A stretch of 64,000 bases of DNA from Malania oleifera (lineage: Eukaryota; Streptophyta; Magnoliopsida; Santalales; Ximeniaceae): positions 55,256,093 through 55,320,092 of the forward strand of contig NC_080426.1 of the NCBI RefSeq assembly GCF_029873635.1. The letters are read 5' to 3'. The notes under the pieces were generated by a model. That model was not told the origin of the DNA. It saw nothing but the letters and a program-made list of their open reading frames with translations, and did not search any database. Numbering within the stretch: position 1 is the stretch's first letter; every line of letters begins with the position of its first letter. The position numbers and the translations under genes are program-made. Shown one piece after another: positions 11,719-22,518 of this stretch.

Positions 11719-12306
11719 GAATAGAAATAAAAAATCCAAAATATGGGAAAATTTAAATTTTAAATAATAATAATAATAATATGACACTCAAGAAAGCAGA
11801 AAACAAGAAAATAAAACAAAAACTGGAAAACAGAAAATCGAAAATAAATATAAAATCAGAAAACAAAATAAAACAACAAAAAATGAAAATAGAAGAATGA
11901 AAATATCTAAACAAAACTCTAAACTCTAAAAATTTCAAAAAGGAAGCCAAAACTAGAGAAAAAAATAGAAAAAAGGAAGAAAAGCATACACAGAAAAAAA
12001 TAATAAATAATTTTTCTCATGGAAAGGATTGAAGAGACGTTGCAATACAAATCCAACTCAAGGTTGTGAATCTTGAGAAGATTTGTCAGTATGGAGATTA
12101 AAATAATTTAACATTGTAACTGACATATAAATCATAAGACTTCTCAAGCGTGAGGCTGTCACTCATGATTTTTTTGTATCAAAGAGGGAGGGGAGGGAAA
12201 AGGATACAAGCTTATAGCAGAACTACCACCAAATAAAATATCCATATTGATTTAAGTGCTAAATTCTATAAATTACTTTCATTGATCATAAAATTCATGG
12301 TAATAC
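11407..12306. other. AT-rich intergenic region with microsatellites
   Basis: No gene was seen. It contains CA/TA repeats near 11453-11495, a long GT run followed by GA (11637-11713), and A-rich sequence made of many AAAA and GAAAAC words. The frame at 11571-11756 is a translated microsatellite. Confidence 0.7.
11637..11713. repeat. Compound GT/GA microsatellite
   Basis: About 26 GT units run directly into about 12 GA units. Compound tracts of this length are usually polymorphic. Confidence 0.92.
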
Positions 12307-12311
12307 ACTTT

Positions 12312-13362
12312 TGTTGCGTGTAATTCCAGCTGATTGCTAATTCTATTTTCAGATTTTAATTAATTCCAAATCAGCCCCAATAACACCTAAACTTAAACCT
12401 GTTTATTTTGATGTGTGTACATGTGCTAAGTCTGATCAAGAAAAATATATGTTTACCAAACAATATTCAGCAAAGCATAAACATGTCACAAGCACAATCC
12501 ACAAGAACACATTTACGTGGTTCGGCCCAAAACTTGGCCTACATCCACGGCAGAAACTCACCTCCAGAGACACTATATTAAACCGGTGAAAATAAATACA
12601 AGTACACACTGATTTACCCTTTCTTGTCTTACCGATTTCTTCTGGAAATCAGCCCAAGAACAACCCAAGAAATCTACCCTTTGCACCTGCGAATAACCCT
12701 AGGTTTCTTCCTATTGTTCTCCCTAATTTCCCTGCAAGAAACCCCTCCCAAGAAATCAAATCTATGTCTTTACCTTCACTTACCCTTGCGTACACATCCG
12801 TTGGAGATACCCAACGCCGACCGCCCTCCTGCCGTCTCCTTCACTCCCGTGCGCAGGCGAAGGATCTCTCTCGGCTGCAGGTGCTCTCTCTTGGCGGTGA
12901 TGGCCTCCTCGGGTCACAGGTCTCTCTCACGCGGTTGGTGGAGGAAGAAGCCACACGGCTCTGCAAGGGAAGACGCACCCACCTCCTGCCGAAATCCTTC
13001 TCTGGTGCGGCCTCCTCTCCTGCGCGGCTGAAGAACCCTCCTGCTGCAAGTGCTCTCGCTCACGGCCGCTGAAAACCCTCTCTTGCACTTGGGTGCGGCT
13101 ACCCTCTAAACCTGCAAACAGAAATCTCAAGAACCCCCCCTGCTGCTGTTTTTCTTGAAGCTGCGAAGATGCCTCTCCCAGATCCAGCGCAGCTCTATCT
13201 CGCGCGCTGCTCCCTGCTGTTTTAATTTCAGAAGTAAAGGGAAGAATTAAAAGCAAATTACAACAATGCCCCCTTTAACAAATAAAACACCACAGCAGCC
13301 GTTGGATCTGCAGCAGCGTGGACGGCTCAGATCTGTCCCAGATCAAGCTTGACACTCCAACA
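12312..13362 (-). mobile_element. Solo copia-type LTR, 1051 bp
   Basis: The ends are TGTTG...CAACA, a perfect 5-bp inverted terminus, flanked by the target duplication ACTTT (12307-12311 and 13363-13367). No internal region or partner LTR is present, so it is the product of LTR-LTR recombination. The block TTTACGTGGTTCGG...CCTACATCCACGG (from about 12511) is shared with the LTRs of copia B and C. Orientation is set by that block: in C, which is minus-strand, it appears on the plus strand as here. The frames at 12624-13072 are not genes. Confidence 0.88.
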
Positions 13363-13455
13363 ACTTTAAATCAAAATTCCACTAAAATACTATGAGAACA
13401 TCAAATCCACATGATTCAGAGAGAAAATTTATTGGGAAAAAATTTGACAGACCAG

Positions 13456-15306
13456 TTATTTTCTCTCTGCAGCCATCTTTTTGCAAATCTCATGAGCTGT
13501 GTTGAATATGCCAAGGGTAGGCTGGTTGCAAACAAAGCACTTTTTGTTCCTCGAATGATGCTGTGAAACAGAAGAACATACAGTCAAATTAATCTCCTAA
13601 TGAATAGCATGCAACAGGGTTAGGAGACAGCACTAAAGAACCTCACTTAATGCACAAGTCAATCATAAAAATTAATGCATGACATGATCAATCATTCAAA
13701 ATTTAAAAACAAACAGCAAACATCATATGTGGCATATTTGAGACTAGGGAACCCATTTGGCACTTGATGGGTCTCTTCCCAAGAACTCTTATAGACATGA
13801 AAGCTCACAAGGCTGTCTGTGTGCCAGAAAAAAATTAAAAGATTTTATTTTTTCAAATAAATCCAAAGGGCTAGTCCTGTAGTTATACAATACATTTTCC
13901 TCTAGGCTTTTACCAATTAAAGGGTGTCCAGATCAATTGTCAGTCTTGAACTTATAAAGAAGGTTGTTGTTTAATCAGAGCCACCAGACAGTAAATCACG
14001 ACTATGTAAGTTAATAATCATTAAAACCAAAAGCACTCAAATACATTATAAGAAACTTTTAAGAGAGCAAGATATTAGACATCTGTCAACCATGTTTTCC
14101 CCCTAACAGCAATAAGGCAATTATATAACTGTTTTAACAACCAGCTTCTCACACAATTCATCCAATGGGAACATCAATGCTATAAACACCAACAACAATA
14201 ACTGATGATTAAATCCAAAAATATAAGGGAGAAGAAGGCATGCCTTCAATGCACAATGCTCACAGAAGTAGTGCTTGCACTTGGTTACAACAGGATCTAC
14301 AAATGGCTGTCTGCAAATAAAACATGCAAAGGGCAATGAGTCATCCTCATCTTCCTCACTCTGGTCATCTCCCCCTTCGCTTATGTCATCCCCTCCTAAA
14401 GCTAAAATTCTCTTCTTCGCCTTCTCTGCTTCCTCCCACTCCTCCTCCAATTGCCACCCAAACTTATAATCCCCTTGATCATGCATAAATTTGCATGCAT
14501 CTCCATACCCACAGTAACCAGTCTCTTTGTAATCCTTACATATGTCTGGCTGATAATCAAACCTTGCTGAAACTCTGATGTGAGCAGAAGCCCTGAGAGG
14601 CCCATGTGCCCCACCAGCTTTCTCACCAGAGACTGTTTGTTCTCTTCGAAACCCAGCCTTGTAATCAGTATACCCATGGATGCCTTTATACAATTTTTCA
14701 CCTCCAGAGCCATTGTTCTTTCCCTTCAAAGCCTCCTCTGCTTGCTTAAGCGCACTCTCTCGGATCGCCCGAGCATCTTTTGAAAACTCAGTCTCAGTCT
14801 CAGTTTCTAGAGTTGCTGCTGCTCTGCTATCATGCTGAACCTGAATCTCTTTGGATGATTCAAACTGAAATATTGAATTCTGCGACTCCACATTTGATAC
14901 TGTGGCCATTGATTGCTTGGAGGGCCCAGTTGAAAAGTGCAGCACACTGTCAGGTTTTACAGGTTTTTTCAAATTATGAACGACCGAGGACTCATTTTTT
15001 AAATCTTCATTTTCATTAAATGTTCGTTTTCTAATGTTCTTGCTCTTAACTAGTTTCTAAAAAACTTGCAAACTGTAAAAGAACAATAAATATTAGTAGA
15101 ATGGTAAAAATAAAAAAATAAATAAAGCAAAAGTAAATGAAAAAAAATTGCAAATGGAAGACAAAAGGCAAAACAAAACAAAACAAAACAAAAGAACATC
15201 ATGCAGGGAAAGGAGTTAAACCACGCTCTGTGTTTGCTTGCTCAGAGTGTTGCTGATCCCCTGAGTCCACTAGATCAGAGCATTGATGATCCCCTGAGTC
15301 CGCCAT
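13456..15306 (-). CDS. CCCH and RING zinc-finger protein, C3H1/RNF113A/Cwc24 family
   Basis: Exon 2 is 15056-14244 (271 codons) and exon 3 is 13560-13456 (35 codons with stop), joined in phase 0. The core has [30 protein letters not shown] and [14 protein letters not shown], then a CCCH finger C-x8-C-x5-C-x3-H ([20 protein letters not shown]). A C3HC4 RING follows, CFIC...CKHYFCEHC, completed in exon 3 by CFVC. This matches Arabidopsis C3H1 (343 aa) and human RNF113A/yeast Cwc24, a spliceosome-associated factor with E3 ligase activity. The exon 2 donor is GC (14243-14242). The proposed first exon starts at ATG 15306 ([12 protein letters not shown]), agreeing with the family's MADSG start, but the family's next conserved block is not visible before exon 2 and the donor is unsettled. 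A (AAAAC)n run sits in intron 1 near 15169-15193. Confidence 0.88.
14242..14243 (-). other. Non-canonical GC splice donor
   Basis: After ...HCALK the sequence is AAG|GCATGC. No GT is available at the position needed to keep phase with exon 3, which begins after a normal AG (13562-13561). GC-AG introns are a known minority class in plants. Confidence 0.75.
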
Positions 15307-15944
15307 TGCATAACTTGGGCTAAAGACTCAAAAGTCGCTACAAGTGAAAATAGAAAAGCAACATCAACATTTATTCCACAATATTCTAAATACATCAACA
15401 TGCAAAATATATATACAATACTCGGAATGCAACATACAGCTTCCAACATGATTTGTCAAATAATCAAAAAGGTGCAGGAATATTTCTATATCAGTAAACA
15501 TCAGATTTTCAATTTTGCTTTTTTAAATAGGATCCTGGAGAGTCCATAAAATTGGAAAATATCAAATTTTAATAAATCAAACAAGTTCACAAACTAAAAA
15601 AGTAACCATCAAAAAAAATACTAGCATATTTTGTAAAGAAGTCCTCAATAGGATTTATATGACATTATGGAGTACCAAATTAATGACACTACTTTGAAAA
15701 GTAGCATTACCATCGCTATTATCAGTTATAAAGAAAAGGAATTTCCAATTGAATCTATTGATTGCACCCCAGAAAAGGCAAACCTATTGATTAAAACAAA
15801 AGTCCTTTCCCCCTCGCAACCTCTCTCCCCCTCTTCTCCCAGGTTTAGTATGTCGCTGTGGCAGCTGTAGGGCATGAAAAAAGAGATTTGCAGATGATCA
15901 GTCCAGACCGGAGGGAAAACCTTTGATCTAAGGCTGGATGGAAT
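15307..15944. other. Upstream flank of the CCCH-RING gene
   Basis: About 640 bp lie between the proposed start codon and the left end of the hAT element. The gene's promoter should be here. I found no motif that I could defend. The small frames at 15667-15870 lack coding character. Confidence 0.5.
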
Positions 15945-15956
15945 CATACTAGTTAA

Positions 15957-16075
15957 AAGCGCGCCTCGGGCGCAAGGCGCAGTGAGGCGAAGAGGCTGCC
16001 GCCTCATACCAGGTGGGGCGAGGCGACCTGCAAGAGGCGACCCTAGGCGAGACGAGGCGCAGTGAGGCGCGCCTT
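15957..16075 (+). repeat. Subterminal GCGAGGCG-type repeats, left end of hAT
   Basis: Several copies of GGCGAGGCG, GGCGCAGTGAGGCG and related words occur in both orientations. The right end (19950-20030) carries the matching set (GCGCCTCACC, GCCTCGCGCCTCGG). Arrays like this are typical binding regions for hAT transposases. Confidence 0.75.
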
Positions 16076-16444
16076 GTGTATTTTTAAGCCATTTAAAGGA
16101 GAGAAATGGCCCGCCAGACTCGTATCCCTCACACGAACAAAGCCCTAGCCCCTTTCGACCCTTCGAAGCCTTTTTTGCGAGCCTTTGAACCAGCCGGAGG
16201 CCTTCGCGACTTCGTCTTCGAGCTTCGACCAGGATCGTGAGTTCATCTTCGACATTTTGAAGAAGCACGACCTGCGCGACTTCGTTTCGAACTAGTCGGA
16301 GCCCTCGTGAGTTCGTCTGCCTGCCTTCAAAGCAGTCGTGAGTTCCTCTGACTGCCTTCGAGCACGACGTGAGTTCGTCAAGTCGCCTTCAACATTTCGA
16401 ACCAGCTGGAGATCGTCTTTAAGCCTTCGAACCTTTGTAAGTCT

Positions 16445-16655
16445 TCATCTTCTTCTTCTTCTGCTTGCATCCTGTTGCTTGCTGTTTCTCTTCTTCTTCT
16501 TCTTCTTCTTGTTCTGCTGCTGCTTGCGTCCTGCTGCCTGCTGCTTCTCTTCTTCTTCTTCTTCTTCTTCTTCTTCCTGCTGCATGCTTGCTGCGTGCTG
16601 CTGACTGCTGACTGCTGCCTGCTCTTTTTCTTCTTCTTCTTCTTCTTCTTCTTTA
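16445..16655 (+). repeat. TTC-rich microsatellite tracts in the hAT 5' region
   Basis: Three blocks of (TTC)n are separated by GCTGCTTGC-type words. They lie in what is probably a 5' UTR intron, since TTGTAAGTC near 16435 could be a donor and TTTTTTCAG near 16997 an acceptor. The frames translated through here are leucine/phenylalanine repeats, not genes. Confidence 0.7.
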
Positions 16656-17030
16656 TATGTAAGCTTATAAATTAAATATTTGGTTAATTAATCTAAGCTA
16701 ATACATAATATTTATTTTTTTTACAGAAATTTAGCTACTGTTTTTTAATTTATAATATTAAGTTTAATTAATGTAAGCTTATAAATTATAACTAATACAT
16801 AATATTTATTTATTTTACAGAAATTTAGCTACTGTTTTTTAATTTATAATATTTAGTTTAATTAATGTAAGTTTATAAATTATAACTAATACATAATATT
16901 TATTCTTTTTATTGAAATTAACTACTATTTTTTAATTTGTTTGGAAATGCATTATGTAAGTCTTAAATTTTAAATATATGATGCATTGTTTTTTCAGTTA
17001 GGATACGGGATACCAAGTCTAAAATCTTAA

Positions 17031-19710
17031 ATGGATTCTCGTTCTGGATGTGAGGCCTCGGCAAAGAAAGATCCCACATGAAAGTATGCACATTTGGAGG
17101 ATCAAAAAAATAGAAATAATTTAACTTGCAATTTTTGTGATAAAGTCACAAGGGGAGGAATATTTCGGACAAAACAACACATTGTTGGAGGATTTCGAAA
17201 TGTGAAAGAATGCTCTAAGTGCCCTACTCATGTAGGTGAGGAGATTAAAGAGTATATGTTGAAGAAAGATTTGGAAAAGGAGGAAAATGAGTTATTGCCC
17301 GACTTTGATGATATAGATCATTACGGTGAAGATGAAGAAGATGAAGTTCAAGAAATTGACATTCGTGGCAAGAGAGTGCTTACTAGTGATGGAAGTAAAA
17401 GATCATACCAATCCAACTTGAAGAAACCAAAACAGAAGGGGCCTATAGACTTGTTTTTCACTCCCGATCCAAAGAAAGCTGTCCAAGCTAGGAAAGAAGG
17501 GAAGATGAAGCAAACATCAATAAATGAAGCGTGCAAGAAAGAACTAAGAAAAAAAGGCAATGGGAGATTTTTCTAGGTGGATGTATGATGCTGGGATACC
17601 ATTTAATGCTGTACATTTGAACAGCTTTGCAGTGGCACTTGAATCGATTGGACAATATGGTTCTGGAATAAAGCCACTTAACTATCATGAAGTAAGAGTT
17701 CCTTACCTAAAGGAGGAAGTTAGTCGAATGAAAGAGTTGTTGAAGGTCCATAAGGAGGAATGGACAAAATATGGCTGCTCAATTATGTCTGATGGTTGGA
17801 GAGATTCGGTTGCTAATAAGGACATAATCAACTTTTTAGTGAACTCTCCAAAGGGATCAGTATTCATCAAGTCTATTAATGCTTCTAATATTTTCAAGAA
17901 TGTAGATAGAATATATAGATTACTTGATGAGATTGTGGAGGAAATTGGAGAATCAAATGTGATTCAAGTGGTAACTGACAATGCATCAAACTATGTTGCA
18001 GCAGGTAACAACTTATTTTTAGAACTACTTTCTATAGTGTATATATTGTTTATTTTAATATTTTAATGGCTTCATTCCTTGATTTTTGAACAGGGAGATT
18101 GTTGGAAGCAAAGATGCCACATTTATACTGGACACCGTGTGCTGCTCATTGCATTGATTTAATTTTGGAGGATATTGGGAAGATGCCTTCAATTCATGCA
18201 ACTTTGAAAAGGGCAATTTTTTTGAATGGCTATATCTATAATCGTGTTGGCGTTGTCAACTTGATGAGACAGTTCACTGGAGGTAAGGAGTTACTTAGAC
18301 CTGCAGTTACAAGATTTGCAACTGCCTTCATCACCCGTCGTTCAATCCATCTTCAAAAGAACAACTTGAGGAAAATGTTTACTTCTGAAGATTGGAATAC
18401 TACTAAATGGGCAAAGGAGGCGGCTGGCAAAAGAGCAGCTACTATTGTTTTGATGCCTACTTTTTGGAGTACCATCGTCTATGCTCTTAAGTTAACAGGT
18501 CCACTTGTTCGTGTACTCCGTTTGGTTGATGGGGAAAAGAAGCCTGCAATGGGATACATTTATGAAGCAATGGATAGGGCTAAGGAAGCCATAGCTAAGG
18601 CTTTTGGTGAGAGAGAGGATAAATTCAAGGAGGCATTTGAAATTATTGATACGAGGTGGGGATGCCAACTCCATCAACCGTTGCATGCAGCTGCACACTA
18701 CTTGAATCCAGAATTTTTCTATTCAAACCCTAACATTTTGCAAGATGAAGAAATTATGACGGATTTGTACAAATGTATTGCAAGGCTACTGCCAACTATT
18801 GAAATGCAAGATAAAGTTTCACATGAGTTGGAAAAATACAATGCCGCTAGTGGCGTCTTTGGAATTAGTTTGGCAGTGAGATAAAGGAAGACAAAAGCAC
18901 CAGGTAAAGTGGCATTTGTACTACCTCTTTATTTTTGAAATTATTTACCTAGTAGGTATTCATTTAAAATTTATTTTATAACAGCGCAATGGTGTATGGC
19001 ATATGGATCAACAACTCCAAACTTGCAAAAGTTTGCTGTGAAAATTCTTAGCCTCACATGTAGTGCTACCGGCTGTGAAAGAAATTGGAGCATATTCCAA
19101 CATGTAAGTCATTAGTACATCATGGATTAATTATTAAAGAACAAGAACTACCAATCTACTACTTTTTAGAATCATTATTAACCATATTACTTTAAACTTT
19201 TTGCAGCTTCATAGCAAAAGGAGAAATAGGTTATCCCAGCAATACTTGAATGATTTGGTATTTGTGAAATATAATCGAACTCTGAGGCGTCGATACGACA
19301 AACGTGACACCATTGATCCCATCCTCCTAAAGGACATTGATGATAGTAATGAGTGGTTGATTGGTAGGATGGATGGTGATTCTGATGAGGATGATGAACT
19401 TGTGTTTGAAGATGATAATTTGACTTGGGATTCTGTTGCTAGAGCTGCTGGACTAAATAACCCCCCGCATCACACTAGATCAAGAATAAGTACAAATATG
19501 CCATCATCGTCTAGAGGAAGAGGAAGGGCTTCATCTAGTAGTGCAACCAGTGCTAGGGGTCAGACCACAATGTTGGAACTTGTAGATAAGGATGAAATCC
19601 AAGTTGATAGTGCAAAGGAGACGGAAGAGGAAAAAGATGTTGGAGAAAACAGTTCTGATGATGAAGAGGAAGATGATGATATCTTTGCCGACTTAGTTGA
19701 TGATGAGTGA
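17031..19710 (+). pseudogene. hAT transposase, interrupted
   Basis: The start is ATG at 17031 (MDSRSGCEASAKKDPT), cut by TGA at 17079-17081 where the family has Trp. A BED zinc finger follows (CNFC...KQH). A one-base slip in the A-run near 17548-17556 moves the frame into VPYLKEEV...SDGW...NASNYVAAG (DUF659-like part of the catalytic core). Introns are 18005-18093, 18904-18984 and 19104-19206, all GT-AG. Exon 2 has WTPCAAHCIDLILEDIG and the DTRWG helix and is cut by TAA at 18882-18884. Exons 3-4 hold the C-terminal dimerisation domain (CERNWSIFQHLHSKRRNRL) and an acidic tail. There are three separate lesions, so it is inactive, but the domains are clear. Confidence 0.92.
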
Positions 19711-20167
19711 TGAGTGATGATTGAGGAGGATTTTTAGATTTTATATTTTGAAATTTTTTATTGTACTCTTTTCTTTTGATGTTGAACTATGTTGAATTGT
19801 TGATGCTTTTGGGCTTTGTCTTGGCAATTTTATTAAATTTCTAATTTTGTTATTGAATTTTTTGGCATTTTAAGTTCTAATATCACTTGATATTCATATG
19901 TTCATATATAAATTACCCCAAATAGATATTTTACACAATTTTAATAATTGTGCGCCTCACCCTCATGAGGCGCACGCCTTCGCCTCGCGCCTCGGCTTCA
20001 AAGACCCTTTGCACCTCGGCTCGCCTCGCGCCTCTGACTACTATGGATGGAATGGGAAAAGGGCAAGTTTCTCTTTGTGCTAGAGTAGAACCCTAAATGC
20101 AATCAATGGGTGAGGTTATCTTTGTCATCAGTGAAGTGGTTCCGGGAGGGTTTGTCATCAATGTTTG

Positions 20168-20631
20168 TGTTGTGAAATCACACCTTAAGGTTATGAGCAC
20201 ATATAGAGAAAATATGAAAAATAGAGAAAATTAAAAGAGAGAAGAACAACAACAACAAATTTACGTGGTTCAGTAGTGTGCCTACGTCCAAGGAACCCCT
20301 GCGCAATTCTACTATATCATAAAATGAAAACTGTCATAGGGCTTTAATCCTCGACTGCAATATGTATATATAGCCCCATATGAAAACCCCAAACTATCCT
20401 TATATGACAATACAATTATACCTAGTCATGACTCAAACGTACTATATTGTACCATGGGGAGGCACCTCCCCCACCCTCACCCCCCAATGCACCCCCACTG
20501 GACTTGGTTTTAAGTAGTTAGAAAGATTTCGCACATGAAGGGTGAGGAGGCCCTGCCCTTGCGCAAAACCTCCCCTACTTGTAACAAACTTCAAGTGGAT
20601 AACCCCTCTGAATATGAGTCATAACTCAATA
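20168..20631 (-). repeat. 3' LTR of copia B
   Basis: It is 464 bp. It contains TTTACGTGGTTCAG and CCTACGTCCAAGG, the block shared with other copia LTRs in the window. The following ATCTCCACCTTG (20632-20643) is the purine-rich tract on the minus strand. Confidence 0.88.
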
Positions 20632-20822
20632 ATCTCCACCTTGATTCACCCCCTTGGATCTTTCAAACCTATACCTCCACTTGAAGTTGCACATCACTAA
20701 TTCATCAACTAGCAATATAAAGTAAGTTCAAGCAATGCAAGAACTCTTTATTAGGAGCAACCTTCGTCAACATGTCAACTGCATTTCTTGTGTAACCACC
20801 TTAATCAACTGAATCTCATTAG

Positions 20823-22389
20823 CATGGTATTAAATAACGGCCGTTACGTAACGGAAAATCATCTCTCGGATACCGTTACAGCCCGCATTAGTGGTGAGCA
20901 TAAAATTCACATGCATAATGGCCATTACAGAACCGTAACGGCCGTTACACTAACGTTATGACACATTACAGCCGACAGCCCCTTACACTACTGCGTACCT
21001 TCCTTATCTCCTCAAATCTGCTCCATTTTGTGTGTTTCTCTCCATCATCTAGCTTAGATCTCCTCATTTGAAGCCTCCAAAGATACGAAAGCAGCTTCGA
21101 AGCTTCGATTTGTTGTGTTGTTCCCTCTTTCACTCTTCGTCTCTTTCGTACGGCTTCAATCTACTGATCTGAAGCTTCAAAATCCCCAAAATCAGCTTCG
21201 ATTTTTGCCTTGAAGATGTTCTTCGCAGTTTGCAGCCATCACAGGTCAGCTGACTGGCAGTTCGTCTTGAAGGTGTTTGATTTTTCCCTTGAAGGTGTTT
21301 CGATTTTTCCCTCTTCGTCAGTTCGTCTCCTTTGTCCAGTGTAAGAACCCAAAAATCAACTTCCAGTCTTCGATTTGTCGCTTGAAGGAGCTGTGCTCTG
21401 TAGGTCGCCTCCATTTGCAGGCTCGTAGTCGCAACTCCAAAAATAAGTTTTGAAGCCTTCGATTCCCCCAAATTTTGGGGGCTTGCAGGTTGCAACTCTC
21501 TCGCAGCTTCAGTGGGGACTCAGGACTCGGGAGTGGGTATGTTTCTTCAATTCTTCTACTTCATTGGTTAATGTAATTGTAAATTACCAATTTATTCTAA
21601 ATTAATAATTTAGTTTATTTTATAATTTCAGTTTATATTTATTATTTAATTAGTATGCAAATTTATAAATGATTATATAAGTAGAATTTATTAATTAAAA
21701 TAAAAAAATTAGTATAAAATTATTAAAACATAAAATTTATAAAGTTACTTAGAGAGTTAGAGTACAAATTTAGTAAAAAATTATTAATTAATATTCTACA
21801 TAATTATTTTTAAAATACCTTGATTATTAATAATTTAATATTTGATCTAAAATTTATAATAAATCCTAATTTCTACACAATTAGTCAAGTCTCAAGTGAC
21901 TCAAGTACACTACCATTTAAATAATTAAATTGTAAGATTTACAATTCCATATTTATTTTTTAAAATTGTAAATTGTAATATAAATTATTGTATTGTAATT
22001 TAAATTATTAGGTCTATTGACTCATTTTAAGTAACTTTATGTCTTTAATCAATTGATTCTTCATTTTAATTACATTTCTACATTTTTTTACCCATTAAAC
22101 TAATGCAAACTTTAAAAAAATATGCCTTTTTTTGTAAGCAGCGCACTAAAATTAATATAAAAATCATAATGCCTATTAAAAAGCATTTGTAGGTTGAATG
22201 AAGGTTGTCAAAATTCATCAAAAATCATGCATTAATGGATTTCATGCTTATTTTTCGATTTTGGCATGGTTGTGCATGCGTGAAAAAAATTCACAGCCAT
22301 TACGCCCGCTTCCCATTAAGTAACACCCGCGTCCCGCGACACCCACGACCGTTACGCGACGTTACCCACTACCGCGATTTCGAACCATG
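20823..22389. mobile_element. Non-autonomous hAT-type element, 1567 bp
   Basis: An exact 8-bp duplication CTCATTAG (20815-20822 and 22390-22397) flanks it. The ends are CATGGT...ACCATG. Further inward the arms match partly (AAAT and CGG in register). Subterminal GTAACGG/CCGTTAC words are abundant at both ends. The interior has a CT-rich, exon-like first 500 bp ending in a donor-like GGGTATGTTTC near 21536, then about 600 bp of AT-rich sequence, and no transposase. It looks like an internally deleted copy. Its ends differ from the hAT at 15945. Confidence 0.88.
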
Positions 22390-22518
22390 CTCATTAGTGC
22401 CAATCAACTCTTATATCCTATTATATTTGACTACAACATGCTTTGTTCTGACGTAATATACTTAATACATTGTTAAGTAAATTGCACTTTAACTATCACA
22501 TTGCAAATGAATAATCTG

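Larger units (their letters stand above)
15945..20045 (+). mobile_element. hAT DNA transposon, 4.1 kb, complete ends
   Basis: An 8-bp target duplication GATGGAAT flanks it (15937-15944 and 20046-20053). The terminal inverted repeats are 19 bp with 15 matches: CATACTAGTTAAAAGCGCG at 15945-15963 and, read inward on the minus strand, CATAGTAGTCAGAGGCGCG at 20045-20027. Both ends carry dense GCGAGGCG/GCGCCTCG words, likely subterminal transposase sites. Inside is a BED-finger and dimerisation-domain transposase in several exons, now broken. Confidence 0.93.

Noticed and set aside
12624..13256. Frames of 102-135 codons on both strands
   Set aside because: Inside the solo LTR; Ser/Arg/Leu-rich with no domain.
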